A stretch of DNA of 64,000 nucleotides from Cyclobacterium sp. 1_MG-2023. GTDB lineage: Bacteria; Bacteroidota; Bacteroidia; Cytophagales; Cyclobacteriaceae. Position 1 is the first letter of the stretch; each line of letters begins with the position of its first letter. The position numbers and the translations under genes are program-made. This document shows, one piece after another, positions 27,092 through 36,734 of the stretch. The notes beneath the pieces were generated by a model. That model was not told where the DNA came from and ran no database searches. It saw nothing but the letters and a program-made list of their open reading frames with translations. Where the stretch lies: positions 124,001 to 188,000 of the forward strand of contig NZ_JAUOPC010000011.1 in assembly GCF_030546805.1 (NCBI RefSeq), written 5' to 3'.

Positions 27092-28501
27092 ATGAAATAT
27101 ATAAATCTTTTATTCATTGCATTGGTATCAGGAATTTTGATTTCCTGCAGTGAAGACATCTTGGATGATATCAATAAAAATCCCAATGCTTCAACAGATG
27201 TTCCCATAAGCCTTTTATTGCCTCAAGTTACCGTCAGCACAGTACACGGTGTTGCGGGAGATGGTGGTGGAGAGTATGCTTGTTTTTTTGTAGAACATAC
27301 GACCAATGTACACCTTAATCCAAGAATGCCTTTTAATGTAAATGATAATGTTTGGGGCAGTACTTACTATACTTTAAAAGATCTTAACACCATTATCGAA
27401 AAAGGTTCAGAAGGAGGGAACGAAGAAGGTCAATTTCATGCCGTAGGTATCGCTAAAGTGCTCTACGCTTATACTTTGAGTGTTGGAACAGATTTCTTTG
27501 GGGAGATGCCCCATTCTGAAGCAAATAAAGGAAGCGAAAATCGCTCGCCGACATTTGATAATCAGGAGACCATATATGCCTTTTTGCAAAACTTGCTTGA
27601 TGAGGCCATAGTAGACCTGGATAGGGAGTCCATTGGGGATATTTCAAGGTTTGACCTCATTTATGAAGGGGATACAGAAATGTGGAAAAAGGCTGCCTAT
27701 GGGCTAAAAGCACGCTTTTACAATAGGTTAAGTAATATACAACCGGAAGCTTCAGCCCAAAATGTGATAGATGCCCTAGCAAACACTTTCGAATCTGAAG
27801 ATGAAGGGATGATTTTTGATGGTTACCTGTCGGGAAATACCAATGATAACCCATGGGCCGGATGGCAGAAGTCCGAACAAACCTATGCGGTAAGCCAGAC
27901 CTTCCTTGATTTAGTCAACAGTTTTAACGATTCGGACTATACTGACCCCAGGGCAAACAGATGGTTTACCAGAATAAATGATGAATTTGTTGGCGCTCCA
28001 ACCGGACAAGCCCAGTCAGATCAGACCCATTCCGTTTATTCAGCACCATCAACAGAAACGGTTCTGTATGACGAGGCACCACAGCCCTTGATTACTTATG
28101 ATGAAATGAAATTTTTGGAGGCAGAGGCAAAGTTTAGGTTGGGATTAAATGAGGAAGCTTATGTGGCTTATCAAGAAGCTGTTGAATCGGCTTGCAGAAG
28201 GTCTGGAATTTCTGAGGGTGAAATAGATGAATACTTAGACCAAGGTACTGTTTTTCCCGGGGCAAATAATTTGAGTATGGACCATATTATTGGTCAGAAA
28301 AACATTTCTTTTTGGATGTTTCAATCCATAGAGGCTTATAATGACTACCGAAGAACAGGTATACCTCAAATGAACGACCCCCAAGGAACTCCATTAAGGT
28401 TGCCTTATCCGCCTTCTGAGGTCAATAGAAATCCCAATACACCAGCAACAATCAATGACCAAACCATTTATGAAATACCTGTTTGGTGGGCAAAACAGTA
28501 A
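27092..28501 (+). CDS. SusD/RagB-family outer membrane lipoprotein
   Basis: A 469-residue lipoprotein (lipobox ILISC, Cys19) that would cap the SusC barrel and bind oligosaccharides. It begins with the family pattern EDILDDINKNPNAS and has the SusD-like ITYDEMKFLEAEAKFRLG helix block in its second half. The sequence fits the SusD-like subgroup with the N-terminal INKNPN motif. It lies 20 bp after the SusC gene and 63 bp before a lyase-like lipoprotein. Confidence 0.93.
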   Translation: MKYINLLFIALVSGILISCSEDILDDINKNPNASTDVPISLLLPQVTVSTVHGVAGDGGGEYACFFVEHTTNVHLNPRMPFNVNDNVWGSTYYTLKDLNTIIEKGSEGGNEEGQFHAVGIAKVLYAYTLSVGTDFFGEMPHSEANKGSENRSPTFDNQETIYAFLQNLLDEAIVDLDRESIGDISRFDLIYEGDTEMWKKAAYGLKARFYNRLSNIQPEASAQNVIDALANTFESEDEGMIFDGYLSGNTNDNPWAGWQKSEQTYAVSQTFLDLVNSFNDSDYTDPRANRWFTRINDEFVGAPTGQAQSDQTHSVYSAPSTETVLYDEAPQPLITYDEMKFLEAEAKFRLGLNEEAYVAYQEAVESACRRSGISEGEIDEYLDQGTVFPGANNLSMDHIIGQKNISFWMFQSIEAYNDYRRTGIPQMNDPQGTPLRLPYPPSEVNRNPNTPATINDQTIYEIPVWWAKQ

Positions 28502-28564
28502 AGCTGAGCAGGAGATTCATTACAATTTTGGTTTAAACAGTTTAATATTAAATAAATATAATAC

Positions 28565-30064
28565 ATGAAAAAAGCGTCAATTTTCCTACTGATCTTGGTA
28601 TCCTTGGTCTCTATCCGATGTTCAGTCCAAAGACAAGACAAGTCAAAGGATCAAACAAAAAAAGACTTAAATGCTAAATTACATACTGATTTGCAAATGC
28701 ATGAAGGTGTATTGATCAATAAAAAACAGGATGGCTACAATGGAATATGGTACATGAACCAGCCATTGGACAATGAATATAAATTTAAATATAGCGGAGG
28801 ATTGGCCACTTATACTGCCAAGCACAATCCAATAGCAATTTACCGGAAAGAGGTAAATAAAACCTTCTTTTGTTATGGAGGAACAAATGCTGAAAATTCT
28901 ACTTTGTTTCACATGGTTTCCTACTATGATCATGAAACCGGGGAAGTGCCCAAGCCAACCTTAGTGTTGGATAAGAATACCATAGATGCGCATGACAACC
29001 CCATCATTTCTATAGACAAGGATGGTTATATTTATTTATTCTCTACCTCCCATGGTACTTCTAGGCCTTCTTATGTTCACAGAAGCCGCAAACCCTATGA
29101 TATAAAATCATTTGAAGTGGTGGAGGCTAATAAATTAGAAAATGGAGAAAAAGTGCCCCTGGATAACTTCTCCTATATGCAGACTTGGAATGTTCCGGAT
29201 AAGGGCTTTGTAAGCTTTTTTACACGGTACAAATATCCTGCAGACCGGACGATCTGCTTTATGACAAGCCGGGATGGGAAAAACTGGTCAGAATGGAAAC
29301 GCATCGCAGCCATCAAAAAAGGGCATTACCAAATAAGTGCTGTTGGAAATGAGTTGGTTGGCTCTGCCTTTAATTTTCATCCGGATACCAAAGAAAAGAA
29401 CGGCTTAAACTGGCGAACCAACCTTTATTATGTGGAATCACCTGATTTTGGGGAAACGTGGAGAGCAGCCGATGGTACTCCTTTGTCTTTACCTTTGACT
29501 TCCATTGAAAATGCAGGGTTGGTTTACAATTATTACGATGAGGACCTTAATGTCTATATGAAGGACATTACCTATGACAATGAAAACAGGCCTGTAATTC
29601 TATTTATAACCTCCAAAGGCTTTGAAGCAGGGCCACAAAATGGCCCTAGAACTTGGAGGACAGCCCGATGGAATGGATCGGAGTGGGAAATCAACGACGT
29701 TACCACTTCCGATAATAACTACGACATGGGTTCCCTGTATATTGATGAAAAAGGTACTTGGCGTATAATCGCTCCTACTGAAGTAGGGCCACAGCCCTAT
29801 AACCCGGGAGGAGAAATTGCCCTTTGGCAAAGCACTGATCAAGGAAAATCTTGGGAGTTGGTTAAGCAAATGACTGCTGATAGTCCCTATAATCACACCT
29901 ATGCAAGAAGACCGGTCAATGCACATCCTGATTTTTATGCCATTTGGGCAGATGGCCATGGCAGAAAATCTTCTGAATCTCGTTTATTTATCAGCGATAA
30001 AGAAGGCAATGTATCCATGTTGCCGCAAAAAATGAAAAGTAAAAAAGTGAAATTGAAAAAATAA
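28565..30064 (+). CDS. BNR-4 beta-propeller lipoprotein, candidate PL24/PL25-type polysaccharide lyase
   Basis: A 499-residue lipoprotein (Cys19) of the BNR-4 repeat family. After a linker the propeller begins near DGYNGIWYM; NPIAIYRKEVNKTFFCYGG and IISIDKDGYIYLFS mark blades. His143 (DAHDNP), His163 (TSHGTSRP), Tyr204 (FSYMQ) and Arg221 (FFTRYKY) have nearly the spacing I recall for the catalytic residues of ulvan lyases of families PL24/PL25 (two His 20-21 apart, Tyr and Arg 16 apart). Such enzymes cleave rhamnose-uronic acid linkages by beta-elimination. The assignment rests on motif spacing and on the neighbouring SusCD and sulfatases; another BNR-4 activity is possible. Confidence 0.6.
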   Translation: MKKASIFLLILVSLVSIRCSVQRQDKSKDQTKKDLNAKLHTDLQMHEGVLINKKQDGYNGIWYMNQPLDNEYKFKYSGGLATYTAKHNPIAIYRKEVNKTFFCYGGTNAENSTLFHMVSYYDHETGEVPKPTLVLDKNTIDAHDNPIISIDKDGYIYLFSTSHGTSRPSYVHRSRKPYDIKSFEVVEANKLENGEKVPLDNFSYMQTWNVPDKGFVSFFTRYKYPADRTICFMTSRDGKNWSEWKRIAAIKKGHYQISAVGNELVGSAFNFHPDTKEKNGLNWRTNLYYVESPDFGETWRAADGTPLSLPLTSIENAGLVYNYYDEDLNVYMKDITYDNENRPVILFITSKGFEAGPQNGPRTWRTARWNGSEWEINDVTTSDNNYDMGSLYIDEKGTWRIIAPTEVGPQPYNPGGEIALWQSTDQGKSWELVKQMTADSPYNHTYARRPVNAHPDFYAIWADGHGRKSSESRLFISDKEGNVSMLPQKMKSKKVKLKK

Positions 30065-30079
30065 TTGACTCCTTAGTAA

Positions 30080-30123
30080 AAGCTTTCTCTAGTAAGTTTG
30101 CTAAAACTTACTAGAGAAAGCTT
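30080..30123. terminator. Perfect 20-bp hairpin after the lyase-like gene
   Basis: Two exactly complementary 20-base arms (30080-30099 and 30104-30123) flank a 4-base loop GCTA. No U-tract follows in either direction. It lies 16 bp after the stop codon at 30064, so termination or 3' end stabilisation of the polysaccharide operon is likely. Confidence 0.75.
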
Positions 30124-30329
30124 AATGCTTGGTAATTGACGTTCTGAATTGTTAATGTTCAACCCAATATTTGAGATAGGTATTCTATTATCAGATGAAA
30201 TCACTTCAAAATCAGGTGCTTTGTAGTTTTATTTACCCAGATCAGCTTGGCTATGCTGCAGTATATAATCAATTGATTTGGATTCAGGACTAGCCCACGA
30301 ATTACTATTTCATATTCCGGTTTAAAATA
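30124..30329. other. Convergent intergenic region without a gene
   Basis: Between the two hairpins of the 340-bp gap (30065-30404) I see no supported gene or further structure. Confidence 0.5.
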
Positions 30330-30380
30330 AAATCGCCAATTATTTTCTTAAGTCATAGACCGGAAAATGATTGGCGATTT
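30330..30380. terminator. Bidirectional terminator between convergent genes
   Basis: Arms at 30330-30347 and 30363-30380 are complementary over 18 bp with one G-U pair and a 15-base loop. An A-rich stretch precedes and a T-rich stretch follows, so it can end transcription from both sides. The minus-strand gene ends at 30405. Confidence 0.85.
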
Positions 30381-30404
30381 CTTTTTAAATTTTATTATGG
30401 GTTG

Positions 30405-33332
30405 CTATTTCAATCCCTGCAAATAAGCAGTAAGGTTTGAAATATCAGTTTCATTCAATGCTAAATCAGAAGGTTTCGGCATAATGCTGGTCGCAAATCT
30501 TTTTCTTGAGGCAATATCTTCTGCTTGTATATTGTATACTTCATTTTGCAGTCCTTCCAAAACAACAATGGGTCCATCAGCTTGTAGAAATCCATAAGCA
30601 ACTGTTCCATCTTTTAAGCTGATCAGCCACATTTCATAGCCAAAGGCCACCCCGGCACTTGGATTGCTGATGGCATCAAACAAACCATCCTGGTCAAGTT
30701 TGGCTCCAATCATGCTTAAATTTGGGCCAATGTTACGGCCTTCATCACCTACTTGATGACAGGTGGCACATTTGCCTAGAAAAACTTGCTTTCCTTTAGC
30801 TACATCGCCTTCTATCGCACTTACATCTTCCAATGTAATGGGCTGTGCGGTTGTAGGTTTACTGAAATAATCACCTGCCAATACCCGAATGGCTTGTTCA
30901 GGATTTTGGAAAATCACCTTACTAATTTCGGTTTTCAATTGGGCCGAAAGTGCTTCTTTTTCTGCCAAACCAATCAACATCATGCCACCGGTTTTGTCTT
31001 TCGCCATGGCTTGGACTGCTTTTATTTTTTCTGCTTCCGAGCTGCTGTTTTGAGTTAGAATGGATTTATTCGCCAACATTTCCTTTTGGATTTCCGGGCT
31101 TAGGTTAGCTTTTAATTCAGGAATTTCCATCTCAAAACCATTCCATTCATTGTTTCTTCTATACCTCAACCACCACAAAGCCTGGTCTTTCACATCCGCA
31201 ATATCCGAAGCAGCAATTTCTTGCATGGCATTTACTGCATTTTGGTTATTGATAAAGCCGAGCGCTGTTACGGCTTTTTTTCGTTGTGCTTCTGTCAATT
31301 GTGTGGACATGGCCCTTTCTTTCAAGTCGTTGACTGCTTGATTTGGATGCAAACGCCAGGTGAGGTCTTCAAACCCCGGTTTCCAATCAAGGGCTTCAGC
31401 ACCCAACTCTTCCAGAAGGGTAGGATATACCTCTTCTTCTTTACCATCCATGGCTAAACCTAATGCCTCTACATAATACCTGTCATCACCATCATGGTGA
31501 GATGCCAGTTCAATTAAAACATTTTCTACTTGGTTCAATGGCATATCTCTCATGGCCAATGCTACTTCCCTACGCACGGCAGCAGATGGGTCTTTACTTA
31601 ACTTATTGGCAAAGGGCAAAATATCAGATTTAACCTGCCTCAAAGCCCTAAAAGCAGTTAACCTTAAATCAGGATTATCGGCCTCTAACTGCTGCTCAAC
31701 AATTTGAACCCCCTCATTGCCCATTTTGGAAAGAAGCCAAATGGCCCTTGCTTGATGGTAAGGGTTTTTATCCTTCAACACTTCTTTTACTGCATCCACT
31801 GCCTGTGCACCTTGGGATGCAAGCAAGCCAAAGCCGGCATTTCGAATATTTACTGCCGGATTCTTCAAAGCGGCTATCTGTCCTTGGGTTGTGGATAAGT
31901 CAATTTCCGGTCGGCTTAAAGTTTTACCTTTAGGAGTAATTCGATAAATCCTACCATAGCCGGTGCTATCGATCATCCGGTGTCCACCTACCATGCCATC
32001 GTACCAATCCGCCACATAGATGGCACCATCGGTTCCAACTACTACATCACTTGGCCGAAACCATTTGGTTTTGTCTGCATCTGTCGCGCGGCTTTTTGCA
32101 TTTTCAACCTCTTCTTCAGGCAAGGAAGTAATCAAGTTATGCCTTTTTAGTTCAAAACCGGCTCCTTTAGCTTCAGGTTTGTAAGCCAATATTACGTTTC
32201 TTCCTGCTTCACTTGCGAGTAGGGTGCCTTGGTATTTTTCTCCCATCAAATCACTCTCATAGAAAGTGATACCTGTAGGGGATCCTGAACCGGTATTGTC
32301 CCCAAATGGGATTACACCAGGGTCGTCTTGATGCCAATGTGCCATAGGAATGGATTGGCCCGGCCGTCTATCCGCTTGCCATTTTCTGGAGCCATCTGGA
32401 TTGAAATAGCCCATATTGCCACCCTCCATTAACCATGAAACACGTACCCCTTTGTTGCCATCATCATCATTGTCATTTTGCCACATATTGCCATAGCTAT
32501 CTAAAGCCAATTCATAAGAATTTCGGAAATTATGACCCAATACCTTTAAGCCGGTACCATCAGGGTTGATGCTCATGGCAATACCCCCAACCCAGACTTT
32601 ACCATCGTCACTTACCATTCCCGGTTCATTGTCAATCATATGAGGGGAACCACCATTGTATAAACTTCCTGATCGGAGCGTCCATCCGCTTTTGTCTGTT
32701 ACTATATGTGGTCCGGCATTTCCTGCATTAAAATAATACTTTCCATCGGGCCCGGCCATCATGGCATGTAAGCCATGATCATGATCATATCCGCCAAATC
32801 CGGTTAAGAATATTTCTTTGTTGTCCGGTTTGTCATCACCGTCTTCATCTGTATAGATGATCACGGAAGGCCCGCTAGAAACAATTACTTTGTTGCCTAT
32901 TACGGAAATACCCAAGGGAGCAGTTAAATCTTTGTCTTGGACAAAAACCTTTGAGCTTTCAGCTTTTCCATCACCGTCTTTATCCTCAAGAATCATGACC
33001 CTGTCTCCTTCTTCCTGATGCTTAAATTTGTTGGGGTCATTACGAAATAAACGATAATTAAGGGCTTCAGTAACCCAGATTCTTCCTTTGGCGTCTACAT
33101 CCATATTCGTTGGATTGAAAAAAAGAGGGGATTCAGCCCATAAGCTTGCCTCCAAATCATCCGGTAAATAGAGTTGTGTGTCCTCGGAATAATATTTTCC
33201 ATTTAGGGAAAAAGGTTCTTCCCGGACCTCCTCTTTACAGCTAGTATTAAATAGGGAAAGGCAGATGATAATTCCACCCAAAGAACTTTTACTAAAAATT
33301 TTGGGAGTTAGATTATTTAAGGTTGTATGCAT
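30405..33332 (-). CDS. PVC-type heme-binding lipoprotein: beta-propeller, HEAT-like repeats and C-terminal cytochrome c
   Basis: A 975-residue lipoprotein (signal with lipobox LFNTSC). The N-terminal half is a putative membrane-bound dehydrogenase propeller (LPDDLEASLWAESPLFFNPTNMDV, then RIWVTEALNYR, IYVADWYDGMVGG). The middle contains HEAT-like helical repeats (AVRREVALAMRDM, DLRLTAFRALRQV). The C-terminus has a c-type heme motif CATCH near residue 857 followed by GRNIGPNLSMIG. Proteins of this design are widespread in Planctomycetes and marine Bacteroidota and are thought to oxidise sugars or pass electrons outside the cytoplasm; no activity is proven here. It is transcribed toward the lyase operon. 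Confidence 0.88.
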   Translation of the reverse strand: MHTTLNNLTPKIFSKSSLGGIIICLSLFNTSCKEEVREEPFSLNGKYYSEDTQLYLPDDLEASLWAESPLFFNPTNMDVDAKGRIWVTEALNYRLFRNDPNKFKHQEEGDRVMILEDKDGDGKAESSKVFVQDKDLTAPLGISVIGNKVIVSSGPSVIIYTDEDGDDKPDNKEIFLTGFGGYDHDHGLHAMMAGPDGKYYFNAGNAGPHIVTDKSGWTLRSGSLYNGGSPHMIDNEPGMVSDDGKVWVGGIAMSINPDGTGLKVLGHNFRNSYELALDSYGNMWQNDNDDDGNKGVRVSWLMEGGNMGYFNPDGSRKWQADRRPGQSIPMAHWHQDDPGVIPFGDNTGSGSPTGITFYESDLMGEKYQGTLLASEAGRNVILAYKPEAKGAGFELKRHNLITSLPEEEVENAKSRATDADKTKWFRPSDVVVGTDGAIYVADWYDGMVGGHRMIDSTGYGRIYRITPKGKTLSRPEIDLSTTQGQIAALKNPAVNIRNAGFGLLASQGAQAVDAVKEVLKDKNPYHQARAIWLLSKMGNEGVQIVEQQLEADNPDLRLTAFRALRQVKSDILPFANKLSKDPSAAVRREVALAMRDMPLNQVENVLIELASHHDGDDRYYVEALGLAMDGKEEEVYPTLLEELGAEALDWKPGFEDLTWRLHPNQAVNDLKERAMSTQLTEAQRKKAVTALGFINNQNAVNAMQEIAASDIADVKDQALWWLRYRRNNEWNGFEMEIPELKANLSPEIQKEMLANKSILTQNSSSEAEKIKAVQAMAKDKTGGMMLIGLAEKEALSAQLKTEISKVIFQNPEQAIRVLAGDYFSKPTTAQPITLEDVSAIEGDVAKGKQVFLGKCATCHQVGDEGRNIGPNLSMIGAKLDQDGLFDAISNPSAGVAFGYEMWLISLKDGTVAYGFLQADGPIVVLEGLQNEVYNIQAEDIASRKRFATSIMPKPSDLALNETDISNLTAYLQGLK

Positions 33333-33970
33333 GTTAATTGATATTAAAGGTTTTTGGCTTGCGCTTGATCAATTAATCTATTGATTATTTATCAAATTGC
33401 AGAAGAGGTTAAAAGTATAAAAAAAATAAATCAATAGAAAGCATTGTTTTATGGAGAAAAAAATATTCAATGATTTATTTCAATCTTATAATGGTACCCA
33501 AAACAGAATAGGCCTAGTCATGTTTAAACTAACTTGGATTTTTAGCTGTCAGGAATTTGATAATCTCGGATTATGCAATAGGATTTCCGGAGCTTTCTCA
33601 GGGAATGTTGGCCTCGTATTAAATCAGGTTGTTTGGAGGTTTTATCATAGCATTGCTATGATGAAATTAATAACAGCAAAGATAAGGCTGATTTTGAAAT
33701 GATTTTTTCAGGTTAAAGAAGCGCTATAACCTATTTCGGGAGTCTATTTTCTAATTTTATTAATAAGATTGACTTAGTGCTGGCTAGAAATGCTTCTATT
33801 CAAATTAGATTCTAGATTTGTTCAATGAATTCCTGCCCCGGCTGAGCAAGAGGTTATTTATTGTTTTAACCCTGAATAGTAAAGAATACATGTAAAAATT
33901 CGCTTTTTGTTTCAATTAATTATTATTTATGGTTATTATGCTATTCACCCAAATTTTATCTTAAATCAAC
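33333..33970. other. Divergent intergenic region, no supported gene
   Basis: This 638-bp AT-rich region separates the PVC-type cytochrome gene (minus) from the Gfo/Idh gene (plus) and should hold both promoters. An 83-codon frame at 33451-33702 has no family features and is not called. A 19-bp palindrome is listed separately. Confidence 0.4.
33644..33662. promoter_or_regulatory. 19-bp perfect palindrome, possible operator
   Basis: ATCATAGCA at 33644-33652, one central T, then TGCTATGAT. It lies about 310 bp from both flanking start codons. A palindrome this exact is only marginally unlikely by chance in a window of this size. Confidence 0.3.
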
Positions 33971-35377
33971 ATGACAAAACGAAGAGAGTTTATTAAAAAA
34001 TCAGCATTAGGCTCTGCGGGGCTAAGCATTGGGGCAATGGCCTTTAGTGCTAAAAGTTATGCATCCATCATAGGTTCGAATGACCGTATTCGTCTTGCCC
34101 AAATCGGTATTAGAAACCAGGGTACTGTTCATATTGACAATTACTGCAAAATTAAAGACAGCCATAATGTAACCCTAAATGTGCTTTGTGATACCGATGA
34201 AAACTTATTTGATGCCAAAGCAAAGATTGTGAGAGATAGAACAGGGGTGAAGCCTGAATTGGAATGGGACTTAAGAAAAGTGTTAGATAATGAGGAGATA
34301 GATGCTGTTTCTATTGCCACGCCCAATCATTGGCATGCCTTGGCTTCCATCTGGGCGATGCAGGCTGGTAAGCATGTATATGTAGAGAAACCGGCCTCAC
34401 ATAATATATGGGAGGGAAGGAAAATGATTCAAGCCGCTCAGAAAACCGGATTAACGGTGCAGGTAGGGCTAACCAATCGATCTTTCAATAATGTAAGGGA
34501 AGCCATACAATTTTTGCATGAGGGGGGAATTGGTAAAGTCTATATGGCCAGAGCCCTGACTTTTAAGCTGAGAAACTCCTATGGGACGGCTGATAATGGT
34601 GTTCCTCCCGCCGGTTTTCATTATGACCAATGGCTTGGACCTGCGCTTTACCGCCCTTATAATGAGAAAAAAAGTCATTACAATTGGCACTGGTACTGGG
34701 ATACAGGAAATGGAGACTCCGGAAATACAGGAACCCATCAATTGGATATTGCCCGATGGGGACTGCAAAAAAATGAACATCCTGAAACCATATATTCCAT
34801 GGGTGGCATTTATGGCTTTAACTTGGATGATTGTCCGCCTGAAAATTGTGCACCGGGAACCAGGGTTTATGGAGATGTAAACACCTATGGACATGATAAG
34901 TCCGGACAGGAAACGCCAAATATTCAATCCGGCTTATTCAAATATACTGATGGAACTTTGTTGGAATATGAAGCCCGAGGTCGATATACCAACCATGAAG
35001 GCAGTGGAGGTCAAGAAGTAGGTAACCTTTTTTATGGAGAAGATGGCTGGTTGGAAATTAGTGGCAATTCATGGAGAGCTTTCCATCATCGAGAGACAAA
35101 AACCTTTGCCGGCTCCAAAGATAATGTAGAACAAACGGCCACACTCTTCTCCAATTTTATTGAGACGATTCGTTCCGGGGACCATAAAATGCTACAATGT
35201 GACATGCGTGAGGGATTTTATTCTACAGCCTTACCATTGCTAGCCAATATCTCTTACCGAGTGAAACGCGAGTTAAAATTTATGGGAGATTATGAACGCT
35301 TTGCCAATGATTCTGAAGCAGACACCATGCTCTCAAGAATATATAGAGAACCCTTTGTGGTGCCTGATAAAATATAA
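33971..35377 (+). CDS. Gfo/Idh/MocA-family oxidoreductase, Tat-exported
   Basis: A 468-residue NAD(P)-dependent sugar oxidoreductase family protein. It has a twin-arginine signal (KRREFIKKSALG, hydrophobic core to about residue 31), then the Rossmann part (RLAQIGIRNQGTV, IDAVSIATPNHWHALASIWAMQAGKHVYVEKP) with the catalytic-type Lys in EKPASHN. The C-terminal half is the family alpha/beta domain. Tat export suggests folding with its cofactor before secretion to the periplasm. Bacteroidota Gfo/Idh proteins of this exported type have been linked to oxidation of glycoside hydroxyls to keto sugars. The substrate is not shown here. Confidence 0.9.
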   Translation: MTKRREFIKKSALGSAGLSIGAMAFSAKSYASIIGSNDRIRLAQIGIRNQGTVHIDNYCKIKDSHNVTLNVLCDTDENLFDAKAKIVRDRTGVKPELEWDLRKVLDNEEIDAVSIATPNHWHALASIWAMQAGKHVYVEKPASHNIWEGRKMIQAAQKTGLTVQVGLTNRSFNNVREAIQFLHEGGIGKVYMARALTFKLRNSYGTADNGVPPAGFHYDQWLGPALYRPYNEKKSHYNWHWYWDTGNGDSGNTGTHQLDIARWGLQKNEHPETIYSMGGIYGFNLDDCPPENCAPGTRVYGDVNTYGHDKSGQETPNIQSGLFKYTDGTLLEYEARGRYTNHEGSGGQEVGNLFYGEDGWLEISGNSWRAFHHRETKTFAGSKDNVEQTATLFSNFIETIRSGDHKMLQCDMREGFYSTALPLLANISYRVKRELKFMGDYERFANDSEADTMLSRIYREPFVVPDKI

Positions 35378-35539
35378 ATTGAAGGCTTATGGCTTAATTT
35401 AAGTCATAAGGCTTAATCCATTATGTTGGTTTATTGACAATGGTAAATGGTTTGCAAGCCTAAATTTCATAAGTGAATTCGAAATTCTTGTTTTGTTTTA
35501 TTATCGCTGAATTTCGTTACATTGCCTAAAACATTAACC

Positions 35540-36604
35540 ATGAAACTTTTCCAATGTGGCCATTGCCGGCAGTTGACTTTTTTCGAAAATACGCATTGCA
35601 GTCATTGTCAGTCCCTATTGGGATTTGATTCGATAAGTATGAATCTGCTGGCTATTGAAGAATCCAAGGACTATTTTATCACAAAGGATGAGGGAAAGGT
35701 AGCCTTTCGCTTCTGCGAAAATAATAAGTTAGATGCCTGCAACTGGTTGATCCCTTATGCCTCAAAAGACCGTTATTGCAGGGCCTGTTCTCTAAACCGA
35801 GTAATACCGGATTTGGTTAATCCTGCCTATAAGAAAAGGTGGATAAAAATCGAACTAGCCAAACACAGGCTGGTGTATGCCTTATTGCGCTGGGATCTAC
35901 CTTTTTTTCCTTGGAATGCATCTTCCGGTAAAGGGCTGGGTTTTGAGTTTAAGGCCAGTCAACAACAGGAAAATGTCTTAACAGGACATGCTTCAGGTAT
36001 TATTACCATGAACATTGCCGAGGCTGACGATGTAGAACGGGCCATGGCTAGAAAACAAATGGACGAAGTATATAGGACCGTTTTGGGACATTTCAGACAT
36101 GAAATCGGTCATTATTATTGGGAAGTATTGATCGCAGAAACGGAATGGCTGGAAAAATTCCGGTCTGTTTTTGGAGACGAAAGGATGTCCTACTCCAAGG
36201 CGCTGGAATTGCATTACAGTAACGGGGCTCCTGAAAACTGGCAGGAGAACTTTATTTCTTCTTATGCCAGTGCACACCCCTGGGAAGATTGGGCGGAATC
36301 ATGGGCGCATTACCTTCATATAGTGGACACTTTAGAGACAGCTTATGCTTTTGGATTGTCAATAAACCCCAAGTTAACAGGGATTCCTGATATTGTTTCC
36401 ACTCAATTTTCGGAGGATGCTTACGGTTACATTGATTTTTCAATGCTGCTCAATCAATGGACTTCTTTGTCTTTGTCCTTAAATAGTTTAAATAGGAGCA
36501 TGGGTCTTCCGGATACCTACCCTTTTGTTATTTCAGCTCCGGTTAGCAAGAAATTGGCATTTATTCATGAACTTATTCATAGAAATACGAATCAAGAAAA
36601 ATAA
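35540..36604 (+). CDS. Putative zinc-binding metallopeptidase (Peptidase_Mx-like) with N-terminal zinc ribbon
   Basis: A frame opens at TTG 35522, but the ATG at 35540 starts the zinc ribbon directly: Cys6-x2-Cys9 and Cys20-x2-Cys23. This gives 354 residues. A metalloprotease motif HEIGH is at about 187-191, with ETEWLEKFRSVFGDE and HPWEDWAESWAHYLH downstream, as in the Peptidase_Mx group. There is no signal peptide, so it is cytoplasmic. Its target is unknown. It stands alone between a sugar oxidoreductase and a glycosidase and need not belong to the polysaccharide system. Confidence 0.82.
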   Translation: MKLFQCGHCRQLTFFENTHCSHCQSLLGFDSISMNLLAIEESKDYFITKDEGKVAFRFCENNKLDACNWLIPYASKDRYCRACSLNRVIPDLVNPAYKKRWIKIELAKHRLVYALLRWDLPFFPWNASSGKGLGFEFKASQQQENVLTGHASGIITMNIAEADDVERAMARKQMDEVYRTVLGHFRHEIGHYYWEVLIAETEWLEKFRSVFGDERMSYSKALELHYSNGAPENWQENFISSYASAHPWEDWAESWAHYLHIVDTLETAYAFGLSINPKLTGIPDIVSTQFSEDAYGYIDFSMLLNQWTSLSLSLNSLNRSMGLPDTYPFVISAPVSKKLAFIHELIHRNTNQEK

Positions 36605-36734
36605 ATGATCTGGCTAGTTTAGTTGTATAGGCAAAATAGGAATTGTCGATTGATTTATTAATGGCCTATTTCTAATTTAATTTTGCAATAGTTTCATTGT
36701 AATTTTTTGAATAATTCAGGGATTATTCACTTTT
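36605..36734. other. Intergenic, nothing recognised
   Basis: Short AT-rich stretch between the metallopeptidase gene and the gene remnant that follows. Confidence 0.4.

Noticed and set aside
33383-33400. ATCAA-N8-TTGAT as an FNR-type site
   Set aside because: The spacing and orientation differ from the TTGAT-N4-ATCAA consensus.
33451-33702. 83-codon plus-strand frame
   Set aside because: No family features, no signal, mixed composition; typical of an open frame by chance in intergenic DNA.
34070-34085. GGTTCGAAT resembling a tRNA T-arm
   Set aside because: It lies inside the Gfo/Idh coding sequence and no acceptor or anticodon stem surrounds it.
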